Of a stretch of DNA of 18,588 nucleotides, positions 1-5,783 are shown piece by piece. Below the pieces are notes generated by a model. It was not told the origin of the DNA. It saw only the letters and a list, made by a program, of their open reading frames with translations, and searched no databases. Position 1 is the stretch's first letter; every line of letters begins with the position of its first letter. The DNA lies in contig JALAGW010000047.1 of NCBI GenBank assembly GCA_022712235.1, positions 1-18,588 on the forward strand, written 5' to 3'. The DNA is from Brevundimonas sp. Lineage in GTDB: Bacteria; Pseudomonadota; Alphaproteobacteria; Caulobacterales; Caulobacteraceae. The position numbers were made by a program, and so were the translations under genes.

Positions 1-148
1 CGCCTACTCCGCAGTTCAGTCCGGGTTTGCCGCCGTGGCCTCCGGTGTCGCCGTCCCGGTGCAGCTGCTGGCCTATTACACCGCCGTCCAGAAGGGCACG
101 GATGTGGACCAGCCCCGCAACCTGGCCAAGTCGGTGCCGGTGGAGTGA
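1..148 (+). CDS. glmS: Glutamine--fructose-6-phosphate aminotransferase, C-terminal end (partial)
   Basis: This is the 3' end of a gene that begins before the window. The reading frame starts at base 2 and gives 48 codons, ending in TGA at 146-148. The last residues read GTDVDQPRNLAKSVPVE. This is nearly identical to the GlmS C-terminal tail (DPDQPRNLAKSVTVE type), which closes the second SIS isomerase domain and contributes to the sugar-phosphate site. GlmS makes glucosamine-6-phosphate from fructose-6-phosphate and glutamine in the cytoplasm, the first step toward UDP-GlcNAc for peptidoglycan and LPS. The next gene downstream is galU, another nucleotide-sugar gene, but a 255-nt gap holding an inverted repeat element separates them. 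Another SIS-domain sugar isomerase is a less likely alternative, because only the tail is visible. Confidence 0.85.
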   Translation, partial: AYSAVQSGFAAVASGVAVPVQLLAYYTAVQKGTDVDQPRNLAKSVPVE

Positions 149-158
149 CCCCCCTGCC

Positions 159-325
159 CCTTCTCCCCATGCGGGAGAAGGTGGCCTGCGGCGCAGGCCG
201 GATGAGGGGTGTCGGCGCGGCGGTCTAGCGGGATGCCGCAACTGGCGAGATCGATTTCGGATGGCGCGCTTACACCTCTCATCCGAGCGCCTCCGGCGCC
301 CACCTTCTCCCTCAAGGGGAGAAGG
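159..325. repeat. Composite inverted-repeat element, copy 1 (MITE/BIME-like)
   Basis: Two ~52-nt arms (159-210 and 274-325) are near reverse complements of each other. Each arm consists of an outer hairpin (CTTCTCCC with GGGAGAAG), a second short GC palindrome, and an inner GGATGAGGGGT-type end. The arms face each other across a ~63-nt spacer. The same arms and a similar spacer recur at 5052-5223. The element fills most of the glmS-galU gap (149-403). No transposase gene and no clear target-site duplication are visible at its edges. The outer hairpin may also end or attenuate transcripts. Confidence 0.8.
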
Positions 326-403
326 ACAAAGGTTCGCCCCCTGTTTGGAACCGTCACGGTTTCCGCCTATTAAGACAGCCCAACGACTGCTTCAGGACGA
401 CTG

Positions 404-1282
404 ATGACGACTTCCCCCGCGCGCCTTCGCAAGGCGGTTCTCCCCGTGGCCGGCCTGGGCACCCGCGTCCTGCCCGGCACCAAGACCACGCCGAAGGAGC
501 TGCTGAACGTCGTCGACCGGCCGATCCTCTCCTACATCGTCGAAGAGGCGCGCGAGGCGGGGATCGAGCATATCGTATTCGTCACCGGCCGCGCCAAACA
601 GGCCATCGAGGACTATTTCGATCACCAGATCGAGCTGGAGGCCCAGCTGGCGGCCAAGGGCAAGACCGAGATCCTGGCGGCCATGAACGCCGAACTGGCC
701 ACCGCCGGCGAGATGAGCTTCACCCGCCAGATGCAGCCCAAGGGCCTGGGCCACGCCGTCTGGTGCGCGCGCGACATCATCGGCCACGAACCCTTCGCGG
801 TCATCCTGCCCGACGTCATCGTCGATTCTCAGCCGGGCGCCCTGAAGCAATTGGCGGACCTCTACGCCGAGGTCGGCGGCAACGTCATCGGCGTCGAAGC
901 CGTCCCGGGATCCGAGACCCACAAATACGGCATCATCGATCCGTCCGCCCACGACGGCCGCCGCTTCGCCATGAAGGGCATGGTTGAAAAGCCGAAACAG
1001 GGCACGGCCCCGTCCAACATGTCGATCTCGGGCCGCTACATCCTGCAGCCGGAAATCTTCGACCTGCTGGAGACCCAGGAGAGCGGCGCCGGCGGCGAGA
1101 TCCAGCTGACCGACGCCATGGACCGACTGATGAAGACCCAAACCTTCACCGCCTATGAGTATGAAGGCGTGACCCACGACTGCGGCGACAAGATCGGCCT
1201 GCTGCGCGCCAACCTGGCCCTGGCCCTGAAACGTCCCGATCTGAAGGACGCCGCCCGCGCGGCGCTCGAAAGCCTGCTGTGA
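404..1282 (+). CDS. galU: UTP--glucose-1-phosphate uridylyltransferase
   Basis: The protein has 292 aa, the usual length for bacterial GalU. It converts glucose-1-phosphate and UTP to UDP-glucose and pyrophosphate in the cytoplasm, feeding exopolysaccharide, LPS and glycolipid synthesis. UDP-glucose is also the substrate of SqdB, encoded downstream. The N-terminal nucleotidyltransferase signature GLGTRVLPGTK is at about residues 17-27, followed by TPKELLNVVDRP, which is typical of GalU. Further family motifs are VEKP and the C-terminal stretch with HDCGDK. The ATG at 404 is supported by AGGA at 394-397, 6 nt upstream. The stop codon overlaps the GTG start of the next gene (GTGA), suggesting translational coupling. 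CugP-type pyrophosphorylases are a less likely alternative. Confidence 0.96.
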   Translation: MTTSPARLRKAVLPVAGLGTRVLPGTKTTPKELLNVVDRPILSYIVEEAREAGIEHIVFVTGRAKQAIEDYFDHQIELEAQLAAKGKTEILAAMNAELATAGEMSFTRQMQPKGLGHAVWCARDIIGHEPFAVILPDVIVDSQPGALKQLADLYAEVGGNVIGVEAVPGSETHKYGIIDPSAHDGRRFAMKGMVEKPKQGTAPSNMSISGRYILQPEIFDLLETQESGAGGEIQLTDAMDRLMKTQTFTAYEYEGVTHDCGDKIGLLRANLALALKRPDLKDAARAALESLL

Positions 1283-1707
1283 TCCGACCCGCGACGCCGG
1301 CCGACGCCCCGGCTCTGACAAGGGTCTGGCGTCGCGCCGTCGAGGCGACGCACCATTTCCTGACACCGGCAGCCGTGGACGCCATAGAGGTCGACGTCGC
1401 CGCCTGGCTGAACAGCGGCGACCCTGACCTCTGGGCCTGGGACCAGGACGGGACGCCGGTCGCCTTCCTCGGCCTGTCCGGCGATGAAATGGCGGCCCTG
1501 TCCGTGGACCCTCGCCTGCACCGCTCAGGCATCGGGCGCCGGCTGGTCGATCACGCCCTGTCGCTGGGCGCACGGCGCCTCAGCGTCAATGAGGACAACC
1601 CCGGCGCCCGCGCCTTCTACGAACGCCTGGGCTTTCAGGCCGTGGGCCGGGCCGAAACCGACGACGCAGGTCGTCCCTACCCGCTGATTCTCATGGCCCT
1701 GGGTTGA
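1279..1707 (+). CDS. GNAT family N-acetyltransferase, YjaB-like
   Basis: A 142-aa single-domain GNAT protein that begins with GTG at 1279 and overlaps the galU stop codon by 4 nt. The acetyl-CoA pyrophosphate-binding loop is RSGIGR at residues 82-87 (R-x-x-G-x-G/A pattern), preceded by the beta strand MAALSVDP. The C-terminal half has NEDNPGARAFYERLGF, then GRAETDDAGRPYPL. This matches the end of E. coli YjaB closely (NEQN...FYKKVGF...GRSEVDDLGKPYPL), and Tyr114 sits where GNATs often keep a general acid. YjaB binds acetyl-CoA, but as far as I know its physiological acceptor is not settled, so I give no substrate. The overlap suggests co-translation with galU, but a functional link to UDP-glucose is not shown. 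Confidence 0.88.
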   Translation: MIRPATPADAPALTRVWRRAVEATHHFLTPAAVDAIEVDVAAWLNSGDPDLWAWDQDGTPVAFLGLSGDEMAALSVDPRLHRSGIGRRLVDHALSLGARRLSVNEDNPGARAFYERLGFQAVGRAETDDAGRPYPLILMALG

Positions 1708-1868
1708 TGGAGCGATACTGCCGCCGCCGTCATATCAAGGCCCGCCAATCCCTGAAAATCAGCGACCTTGGGCTGTCTCGACACTTATTATCGCGCCGTC
1801 CCTTCGCTCCACGCCATGCTCTCCCGACCGGGGCCGTCACCTGATCTGGCCGCCGATTTTCAGACCAA

Positions 1869-1886
1869 TTAGACTCTTTAGACTCT
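1869..1886. repeat. Perfect 9-bp tandem direct repeat in the sqdB upstream region
   Basis: TTAGACTCT occurs twice in immediate succession (1869-1877 and 1878-1886), about 100 nt before the sqdB ATG. The gap 1708-1986 is otherwise featureless. A GCTAGGCA at about 1949-1956 weakly resembles the Caulobacter-type -10 (GCTANAWC), but no convincing -35 precedes it. The repeat could be an operator, but its 9-bp period does not fit the 11-bp period of Pho boxes. Confidence 0.45.
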
Positions 1887-1986
1887 GTTTTTTCGTCACG
1901 GCGGCAAAACGCATCCAGGCGCCGCGCTTTCACCCCCGCGCGCATTCGGCTAGGCATTACAGGACGTTGATACGAGGGTTCGACTG

Positions 1987-3210
1987 ATGCGCGTGATGAT
2001 CCTGGGCGGCGACGGCTTCTGCGGCTGGCCCACGGCCCTGCACCTGTCGGCACGTGGCTGGGAGGTGCTGATCGTCGACAACCTCAGCCGCCGCAACATC
2101 GACAATGAGCTGGAGGTCCAGTCCCTGACCCCGATCCGCACCATGGGCGAACGCATCCAGGCGTGGAAAGAGGTCAGCGGCCGCACCATCGACTTCGTCA
2201 ACATGACGGTCGGCAAGGAGTTCGACCGCCTGGTCGCCCTGATCCGGGACTGGGCGCCCGACAGCGTCGTCCACTTCGCCGAGCAACGCGCCGCCCCCTA
2301 TTCGATGAAGTCGGCGCGGCACAAGCTCTACACCGTCGACAACAACATCAACGCCACCAACCACCTGCTGGCCGCCATCGTCGAGAGCGGCCGGGACGTC
2401 CATCTGGCCCACCTGGGGACCATGGGGGTCTATGGCTACACCACCGCCGGTCTGCGCATCCCCGAGGGCTATCTGAAGGTCACGGTCGACACCGACCACG
2501 GCCCGACCGAGCAGGAGATCCTGTTCCCGCCCAATCCGGGCAGCATCTATCACATGACCAAGACTCAGGACGCCCTGCTGTTCCAGTTCTACGCCAAGAA
2601 CGACGACCTGCGGATCACCGACCTGCACCAGGGCATCGTCTGGGGCGCCCAGACCGAGGAAACCCGTCGGGACGAGCGCCTGATCAACCGCTTCGACTAT
2701 GACGGCGACTACGGCACGGTGCTGAACCGCTTCCTGATGCAGGGCGCGCTCGGCTATCCGCTGACGGTGCACGGTTCGGGCGGCCAGACCCGCGCCTTCA
2801 TCCACATCCAGGACACGGTCCGCTGCGTCGAGCTGGCGCTGCAGAACCCGCCCAAATCGGGCGACCGGGTCAAGATCCTCAACCAGATGACCGAGAGCCG
2901 CCGCGTCCGCGATCTGGCGCAGATGGTCGCCGACATGACCGGAGCCGAGATCCACAACGTCGCCAACCCGCGTCAGGAGGCCGACGAAAACGAACTGGTC
3001 GTCGCCAACGATCAGTTCCGCGACCTCGGCCTCAAGCCCATCACCCTGGCCGAGGGGCTGATGGCCGACGTCACCGACATCGCCCGCCGCTACGCCGACC
3101 GCGCCGATCGCAGCAGGATTCCCTGCGTCTCCAGCTGGAACGGCAAGCGCGCCGAAGCGCTGCAGTCTCAGGGAGCGGACCCCGCTCCCGCCGTCGCCAA
3201 AACCGCCTGA
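1987..3210 (+). CDS. sqdB: UDP-sulfoquinovose synthase
   Basis: A 407-aa extended SDR that matches SqdB/plant SQD1 along its length. It makes UDP-sulfoquinovose from UDP-glucose and sulfite, using tightly bound NAD+; this is the head-group donor for the sulfolipid SQDG. Visible features are the NAD-binding GGDGFCG (residues 7-13), HFAEQRAAPYSM (97-107), the catalytic Thr145 and Met146 in LGTMG, and the Tyr188-x3-Lys192 pair in YHMTK. The C-terminal region carries RAFIHIQDTVRCVELA, NQMTE and VPCVSSW-like ends, all typical of SQD1. The ATG at 1987 begins right at the Rossmann fold, and AGGG lies about 8 nt upstream. The downstream SDR gene starts 10 nt after the stop. Genes for the glycosyltransferase step (sqdD or sqdX type) are not in the window. 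Confidence 0.95.
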   Translation: MRVMILGGDGFCGWPTALHLSARGWEVLIVDNLSRRNIDNELEVQSLTPIRTMGERIQAWKEVSGRTIDFVNMTVGKEFDRLVALIRDWAPDSVVHFAEQRAAPYSMKSARHKLYTVDNNINATNHLLAAIVESGRDVHLAHLGTMGVYGYTTAGLRIPEGYLKVTVDTDHGPTEQEILFPPNPGSIYHMTKTQDALLFQFYAKNDDLRITDLHQGIVWGAQTEETRRDERLINRFDYDGDYGTVLNRFLMQGALGYPLTVHGSGGQTRAFIHIQDTVRCVELALQNPPKSGDRVKILNQMTESRRVRDLAQMVADMTGAEIHNVANPRQEADENELVVANDQFRDLGLKPITLAEGLMADVTDIARRYADRADRSRIPCVSSWNGKRAEALQSQGADPAPAVAKTA

Positions 3211-3220
3211 CCGGACCGCC

Positions 3221-4105
3221 ATGACCCAGCCTGCCCCCGCCGCCCCTTCGCTTCTGGTCTTCGGCGGCGGCTATCTGGGGCTTGAGGCCGCGCGCGAGGC
3301 GATCCGCAGAGGCGGCCGCGCCCTGGCCACCTCGCGCGATGCGGCCCGTCGGGCAGAGCTGACAGACGCCGGCGTCGTCGCGGTTGATCCGGCCGACGCC
3401 GAGGCCCTGCAGACCGCCGTCGCCGAGGCCTCCGCCATCCTGATCACCGCCGCGCCCGACGGCGCCGGATGCCCCGGCCTGAAGGCCCTGATCCCGGCCC
3501 TCGCCGCCTCGGGCGCCTATCCCGACTGGATCGGCTATGTCTCCTCGACCGCCGTCTATGGCGACCGGGCCGGCGGCTGGGCCTTCGAGGACGACGAGTT
3601 GAACGCCGCCAGCCTGGAGGGGGCGCGCCGCGTCCGGGCCGAGCAGGACTGGCTGGACGCCGGCCGCGGCATGGGACTGACGGTGCAGATCTTCCGCCTG
3701 CCCGCCATCTACGGCCCCGGCCGCTCGCCGCTGGACCGCCTGCGCGACGGCAGCGCCCGGCTGGTCAGGAAACCCGGTCAGGTCTTCAACCGCATCCATG
3801 TCGAGGACGCCGTGGCCGGCGTCTTCGCCTCCATGGCCCGCCCCCGTCCCGGCCGCGCCTACACCCTGGCCGACGACGAGCCGGCCTCGGCGGACGTGGT
3901 GATCAGGGGGGCGGCGGCGCGCCTGGGCCTGCCCCTGCCGCCCGAGGTGTCGCTGGACGACCCGTCGGTGTCGGACGCCATGCGCCGCTTCTACAACGAC
4001 TCCAAGCGCCTCTCGAACGCCCGCGCCAAGGCCGAACTGGGCTGGCGGCCGAAGTATCCGACCTGGCGCGAGGGACTGGAGGCGCTCATCCGCCAAGGCG
4101 GATGA
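3221..4105 (+). CDS. SDR-family NAD(P)-dependent epimerase/reductase, YeeZ-like
   Basis: A 294-aa Rossmann-fold protein. The nucleotide-binding loop is FGGGYLG (residues 14-20). The SDR core strand reads YVSSTAVYGDR (Ser108, Ser109, Tyr113), followed by RLPAIYGPGRSP (159-170) and NRIHVEDAVAG (190-200). These are hallmarks of the atypical SDR group that includes E. coli YeeZ. The usual Tyr-x3-Lys pair is not present: no Lys follows Tyr113 at the expected spacing. The catalytic mechanism is therefore uncertain. The gene lies 10 nt after sqdB and is probably cotranscribed with it. It might take part in sulfolipid formation in a role like the reductase-like SqdC of Rhodobacter, but that is inference from position only. 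Its last codons lie inside a terminator-like hairpin. Confidence 0.8.
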   Translation: MTQPAPAAPSLLVFGGGYLGLEAAREAIRRGGRALATSRDAARRAELTDAGVVAVDPADAEALQTAVAEASAILITAAPDGAGCPGLKALIPALAASGAYPDWIGYVSSTAVYGDRAGGWAFEDDELNAASLEGARRVRAEQDWLDAGRGMGLTVQIFRLPAIYGPGRSPLDRLRDGSARLVRKPGQVFNRIHVEDAVAGVFASMARPRPGRAYTLADDEPASADVVIRGAAARLGLPLPPEVSLDDPSVSDAMRRFYNDSKRLSNARAKAELGWRPKYPTWREGLEALIRQGG

Positions 4106-4107
4106 GC
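4084..4107 (+). terminator. Terminator-like hairpin overlapping the SDR stop codon
   Basis: A perfect 11-bp stem (arm GCTCATCCGCC at 4084-4094 and its exact complement at 4097-4107) with a 2-nt centre spans the last codons and TGA (4103-4105) of the SDR gene. ATTCTT follows at 4108-4113, a weak T-rich tail. A second perfect 7-bp hairpin lies at 4128-4144 (AGAAGGC, TCC, GCCTTCT). Both probably help end the sqdB transcript. Confidence 0.55.
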
Positions 4108-4170
4108 ATTCTTGGTGGGCCGCGGTCAGAAGGCTCCGCCTTCTCGACCCGACGCGGCCTGGCGCTTCGC

Positions 4171-4212
4171 GCGCTCAAGCAGTCCGCCGCCGCGCGGCGG
4201 ACGCTAGCGCCC
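4171..4212. repeat. Dispersed hairpin repeat GCTCAAGCAG...TAGCGCCC, copy A
   Basis: The 42-nt unit is bounded by GCGCTCAAGCAG on the left and GCTAGCGCCC on the right. Between them is a perfect 8-bp stem (GTCCGCCG with CGGCGGAC) around the 5-nt centre CCGCG. The same boundaries and the same CCGCG centre occur in copies B and C with different stem bases. It lies between the convergent SDR and EipA-family genes. Confidence 0.7.
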
Positions 4213-4220
4213 CAAAATGC

Positions 4221-4261
4221 GGCTCAAGCAGCGAGCGACCGCGTCGCGAGCGTTAGCGCCC
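4221..4261. repeat. Dispersed hairpin repeat, copy B
   Basis: It has GGCTCAAGCAG on the left, GTTAGCGCCC on the right, and CCGCG at the centre flanked by GCGAGCGA and TCGCGAGC, an imperfect stem pairing 6 of 8 positions. It sits 8 nt after copy A in the same orientation. Confidence 0.65.
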
Positions 4262-4268
4262 TTCTTCC

Positions 4269-4892
4269 TTAGAAAGGAAGGATGTTCCGTTGACGGCTGT
4301 AGCTCATGGTGCCGACATTGGCGCCCAGGCGCAGGCCGACGCCAGTGCGGATGGGGGCCAGGACGATGCCGTCGGCGCGCTGGTAGTTCACCCCCAGGCC
4401 GGCGACCAGATAGGCTGAGCCCTCAACGCCCGGATAGCGGCGATAGAGCATGTCCGGGTGGTAGAGGCCGTACACCAGGGTGAAGACCCGGCTGGCGTTG
4501 CCGCCGACGTCCCAGCCCACCGAGGCCCCTTGCCAGAAGACCTCCTGCGAGGCCGAAAGGTCCTTCATGTGCAGGGCGCCGCGACCATAGCGCACGCCGA
4601 CGACAGCGGCCCCGGCGGCTTCCTCGCCGGCGATATAGGCGGTCGGGCGATCGCCCTGTTCGGCGAAGATGCGCTCGATGGCGGCGCCCATGCCTTCGGC
4701 GGCGATCCCCATCTCGCGCGAGCCGGCGGCCACCAGCTCGTCAAAGGTATAGGCCTGGGCCGTCTGATCCGAGGCGATCGGATAGTTGGGGTCGGTCGGC
4801 TGACGCGTCGAGGCGCAGGCCCCCAGGCCCGCGGGCAGGGCGCCGGCGGCGGCGAGACCAAGGCTGGTGCGGATCAATTGGCGGCGATGCAT
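4269..4892 (-). CDS. EipA-family (DUF1134) envelope lipoprotein
   Basis: A 207-aa exported protein. The ATG at 4892 is preferred over one 33 nt upstream because AGGAG lies about 8 nt before it and the signal peptide starts directly with MHRRQLIRTS. That stretch has a twin-arginine-like pair, then a hydrophobic segment and a lipobox LGAC with the acylated Cys at residue 26. The mature part carries the DUF1134 core: EVFWQGASVGWDVGGN (about 117-132), VEGSAYLVAGLGV, and VLAPIRTGVGLRLGANVG (about 177-194). EipA of Brucella is a periplasmic or envelope protein needed for cell-envelope integrity, and its biochemical activity is not known to me. The TAA stop lies within a 7-bp hairpin (4264-4280), and the gene converges on the SDR gene. 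Confidence 0.85.
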   Translation of the reverse strand: MHRRQLIRTSLGLAAAGALPAGLGACASTRQPTDPNYPIASDQTAQAYTFDELVAAGSREMGIAAEGMGAAIERIFAEQGDRPTAYIAGEEAAGAAVVGVRYGRGALHMKDLSASQEVFWQGASVGWDVGGNASRVFTLVYGLYHPDMLYRRYPGVEGSAYLVAGLGVNYQRADGIVLAPIRTGVGLRLGANVGTMSYSRQRNILPF

Positions 4893-4977
4893 GTCGAGGC
4901 TCCTGACAGAGGACGGTGCGCCCATCGTCGCGGGCTCAACCTACCGTCCGTGTCTTTTGCGGCAGCCTTGGGGCTTT

Positions 4978-4994
4978 AAGGTTAACCGAACCTT
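4978..4994. promoter_or_regulatory. Inverted repeat upstream of the EipA-family gene, possible operator
   Basis: AAGGTT and AACCTT form perfect 6-bp half-sites separated by AACCG, 86 nt upstream of the preferred start codon. On the - strand this reads as an AT-rich island (GGTTAACCTTAAAG) in an otherwise GC-rich stretch, so it may be part of the promoter. TTAACCTTAA resembles a compressed CtrA box but has 2 nt, not 7, between the TTAA halves. No clear -35/-10 pair was identified. Confidence 0.35.
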
Positions 4995-5051
4995 GCCTGA
5001 CCGTATTCGACGCCGCCCGCCGCGATCAAGCCTTTGTCAGCAGGACGCGAT

Positions 5052-5223
5052 CCTTCTCCCCTTGAGGGAGAAGGTGGCAGGCGAAGCCTGACGGATGAGG
5101 GGTGACGACGGCGCTGGCTCGAAGGCATCCAGCAAGCGGCAGAGCCCTGCTTTCGGATAGGCGGCTCTCACACCCCTCATCCGAGCGCCTCAGGCGCCCA
5201 CCTTCTCCCTCAAGGGGAGAAGG
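5052..5223. repeat. Composite inverted-repeat element, copy 2 (MITE/BIME-like)
   Basis: This has the same structure as the element at 159-325. The left arm is 5052-5103 and the right arm 5172-5223, each starting with CCTTCTCCC when read inward, and each closing with GGATGAGGGGT. The ~68-nt spacer includes GCTTTCGGATAGGCG, comparable to GATTTCGGATGGCGCG in the first element, so the spacer also appears to be inherited with the arms. The element lies between the EipA-family gene and the 3' end of the YqhA-family gene, and its right-hand hairpin begins 7 nt past that gene's stop, where it could act as a terminator. Confidence 0.8.
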
Positions 5224-5229
5224 GGTTTC

Positions 5230-5781
5230 TCAGTGCTTGTCGGTCTTGGCGGCGACCCAGTCCATGACGGCGAGCAGGACGCCCGAGGCCACGAAGGTCA
5301 GGTGGATGACCACCGCCCACATCAGCCCCGCCTCGTCCAGCGGCACGCCCGGCTTGCCGATGTTCATGAAGCTCTTGAGCAGATAGATGGCCGAGATCGC
5401 CACGATGGAGGCGATCAGCTTCATCTTCAGGCCCGAGAAGTCGACCGTGCCCATCCACGGCGGCCGATCCACATGGTTCTCGTCCAGATCCAGCTTGGAG
5501 ACGAAGTTCTCATAGCCGGAATAGATGACGATCAGCAGCAGATTGCCCGCCAGCGACAGGTCCACCAGGCTGAGGATGGCCAGGATGGCGCCGTCCGACT
5601 TCATGTGGCCCTCGCCCATGACGAAGGCCTGGGGCACGTAGTAGATCAGCTCGCGCACGAAGACGACGAGCAGCATGATCAGGGCCAGGACCAGACCCAG
5701 ATAGAAGGGGGCCATCAGCCAGCGGGCGCGAAACAGGCTGCGTTCGAACTGGACCTCGGCCCAGGGCTTCTTGTCGGCCAT
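5230..5781 (-). CDS. UPF0114 / YqhA-family inner-membrane protein
   Basis: A 183-aa integral membrane protein with four predicted hydrophobic segments at about residues 22-44, 66-88, 119-138 and 152-174. It matches the YqhA/TIGR00645 family: the N-terminal FERSLFRARWLMAPFYLGL, then IYSGYENFVSKLD (about 86-98) and the WMGTVDFSGLKMKL stretch before the third helix. The function is not established; some relatives are described as membrane proteins of unknown transport role. The ATG at 5781 lies 2 nt after the pheT stop codon, and GGAG in the end of pheT can serve as its ribosome site, so it is the last gene of the pheS-pheT operon here. Confidence 0.88.
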   Translation of the reverse strand: MADKKPWAEVQFERSLFRARWLMAPFYLGLVLALIMLLVVFVRELIYYVPQAFVMGEGHMKSDGAILAILSLVDLSLAGNLLLIVIYSGYENFVSKLDLDENHVDRPPWMGTVDFSGLKMKLIASIVAISAIYLLKSFMNIGKPGVPLDEAGLMWAVVIHLTFVASGVLLAVMDWVAAKTDKH

Positions 5782-5783
5782 GG

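Noticed and set aside
392..1573. Long - strand open frame (393 codons) opposite galU and the acetyltransferase
   Set aside because: It covers two genes with clear homology on the other strand and has no motif of its own.
1708..1986. Pho box upstream of sqdB
   Set aside because: No pair of TGTCA-type half-sites at 11-bp spacing could be found; the only direct repeat has a 9-bp period.
1957..3222. Long open frame (421 codons) on the - strand opposite sqdB
   Set aside because: It mirrors sqdB, which has full-length family homology on the + strand. The antisense frame is an artefact of high GC and gives a low-complexity V/G/D/Q-rich product.
4171..4261. CRISPR-like direct repeat pair
   Set aside because: Only two units lie together, the spacer is 8 nt, each unit is an internal hairpin, and a further copy lies 13 kb away; no cas genes are present.
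4978..4994. CtrA box upstream of the EipA-family gene
   Set aside because: The TTAA halves are separated by 2 nt where 7 nt are required.
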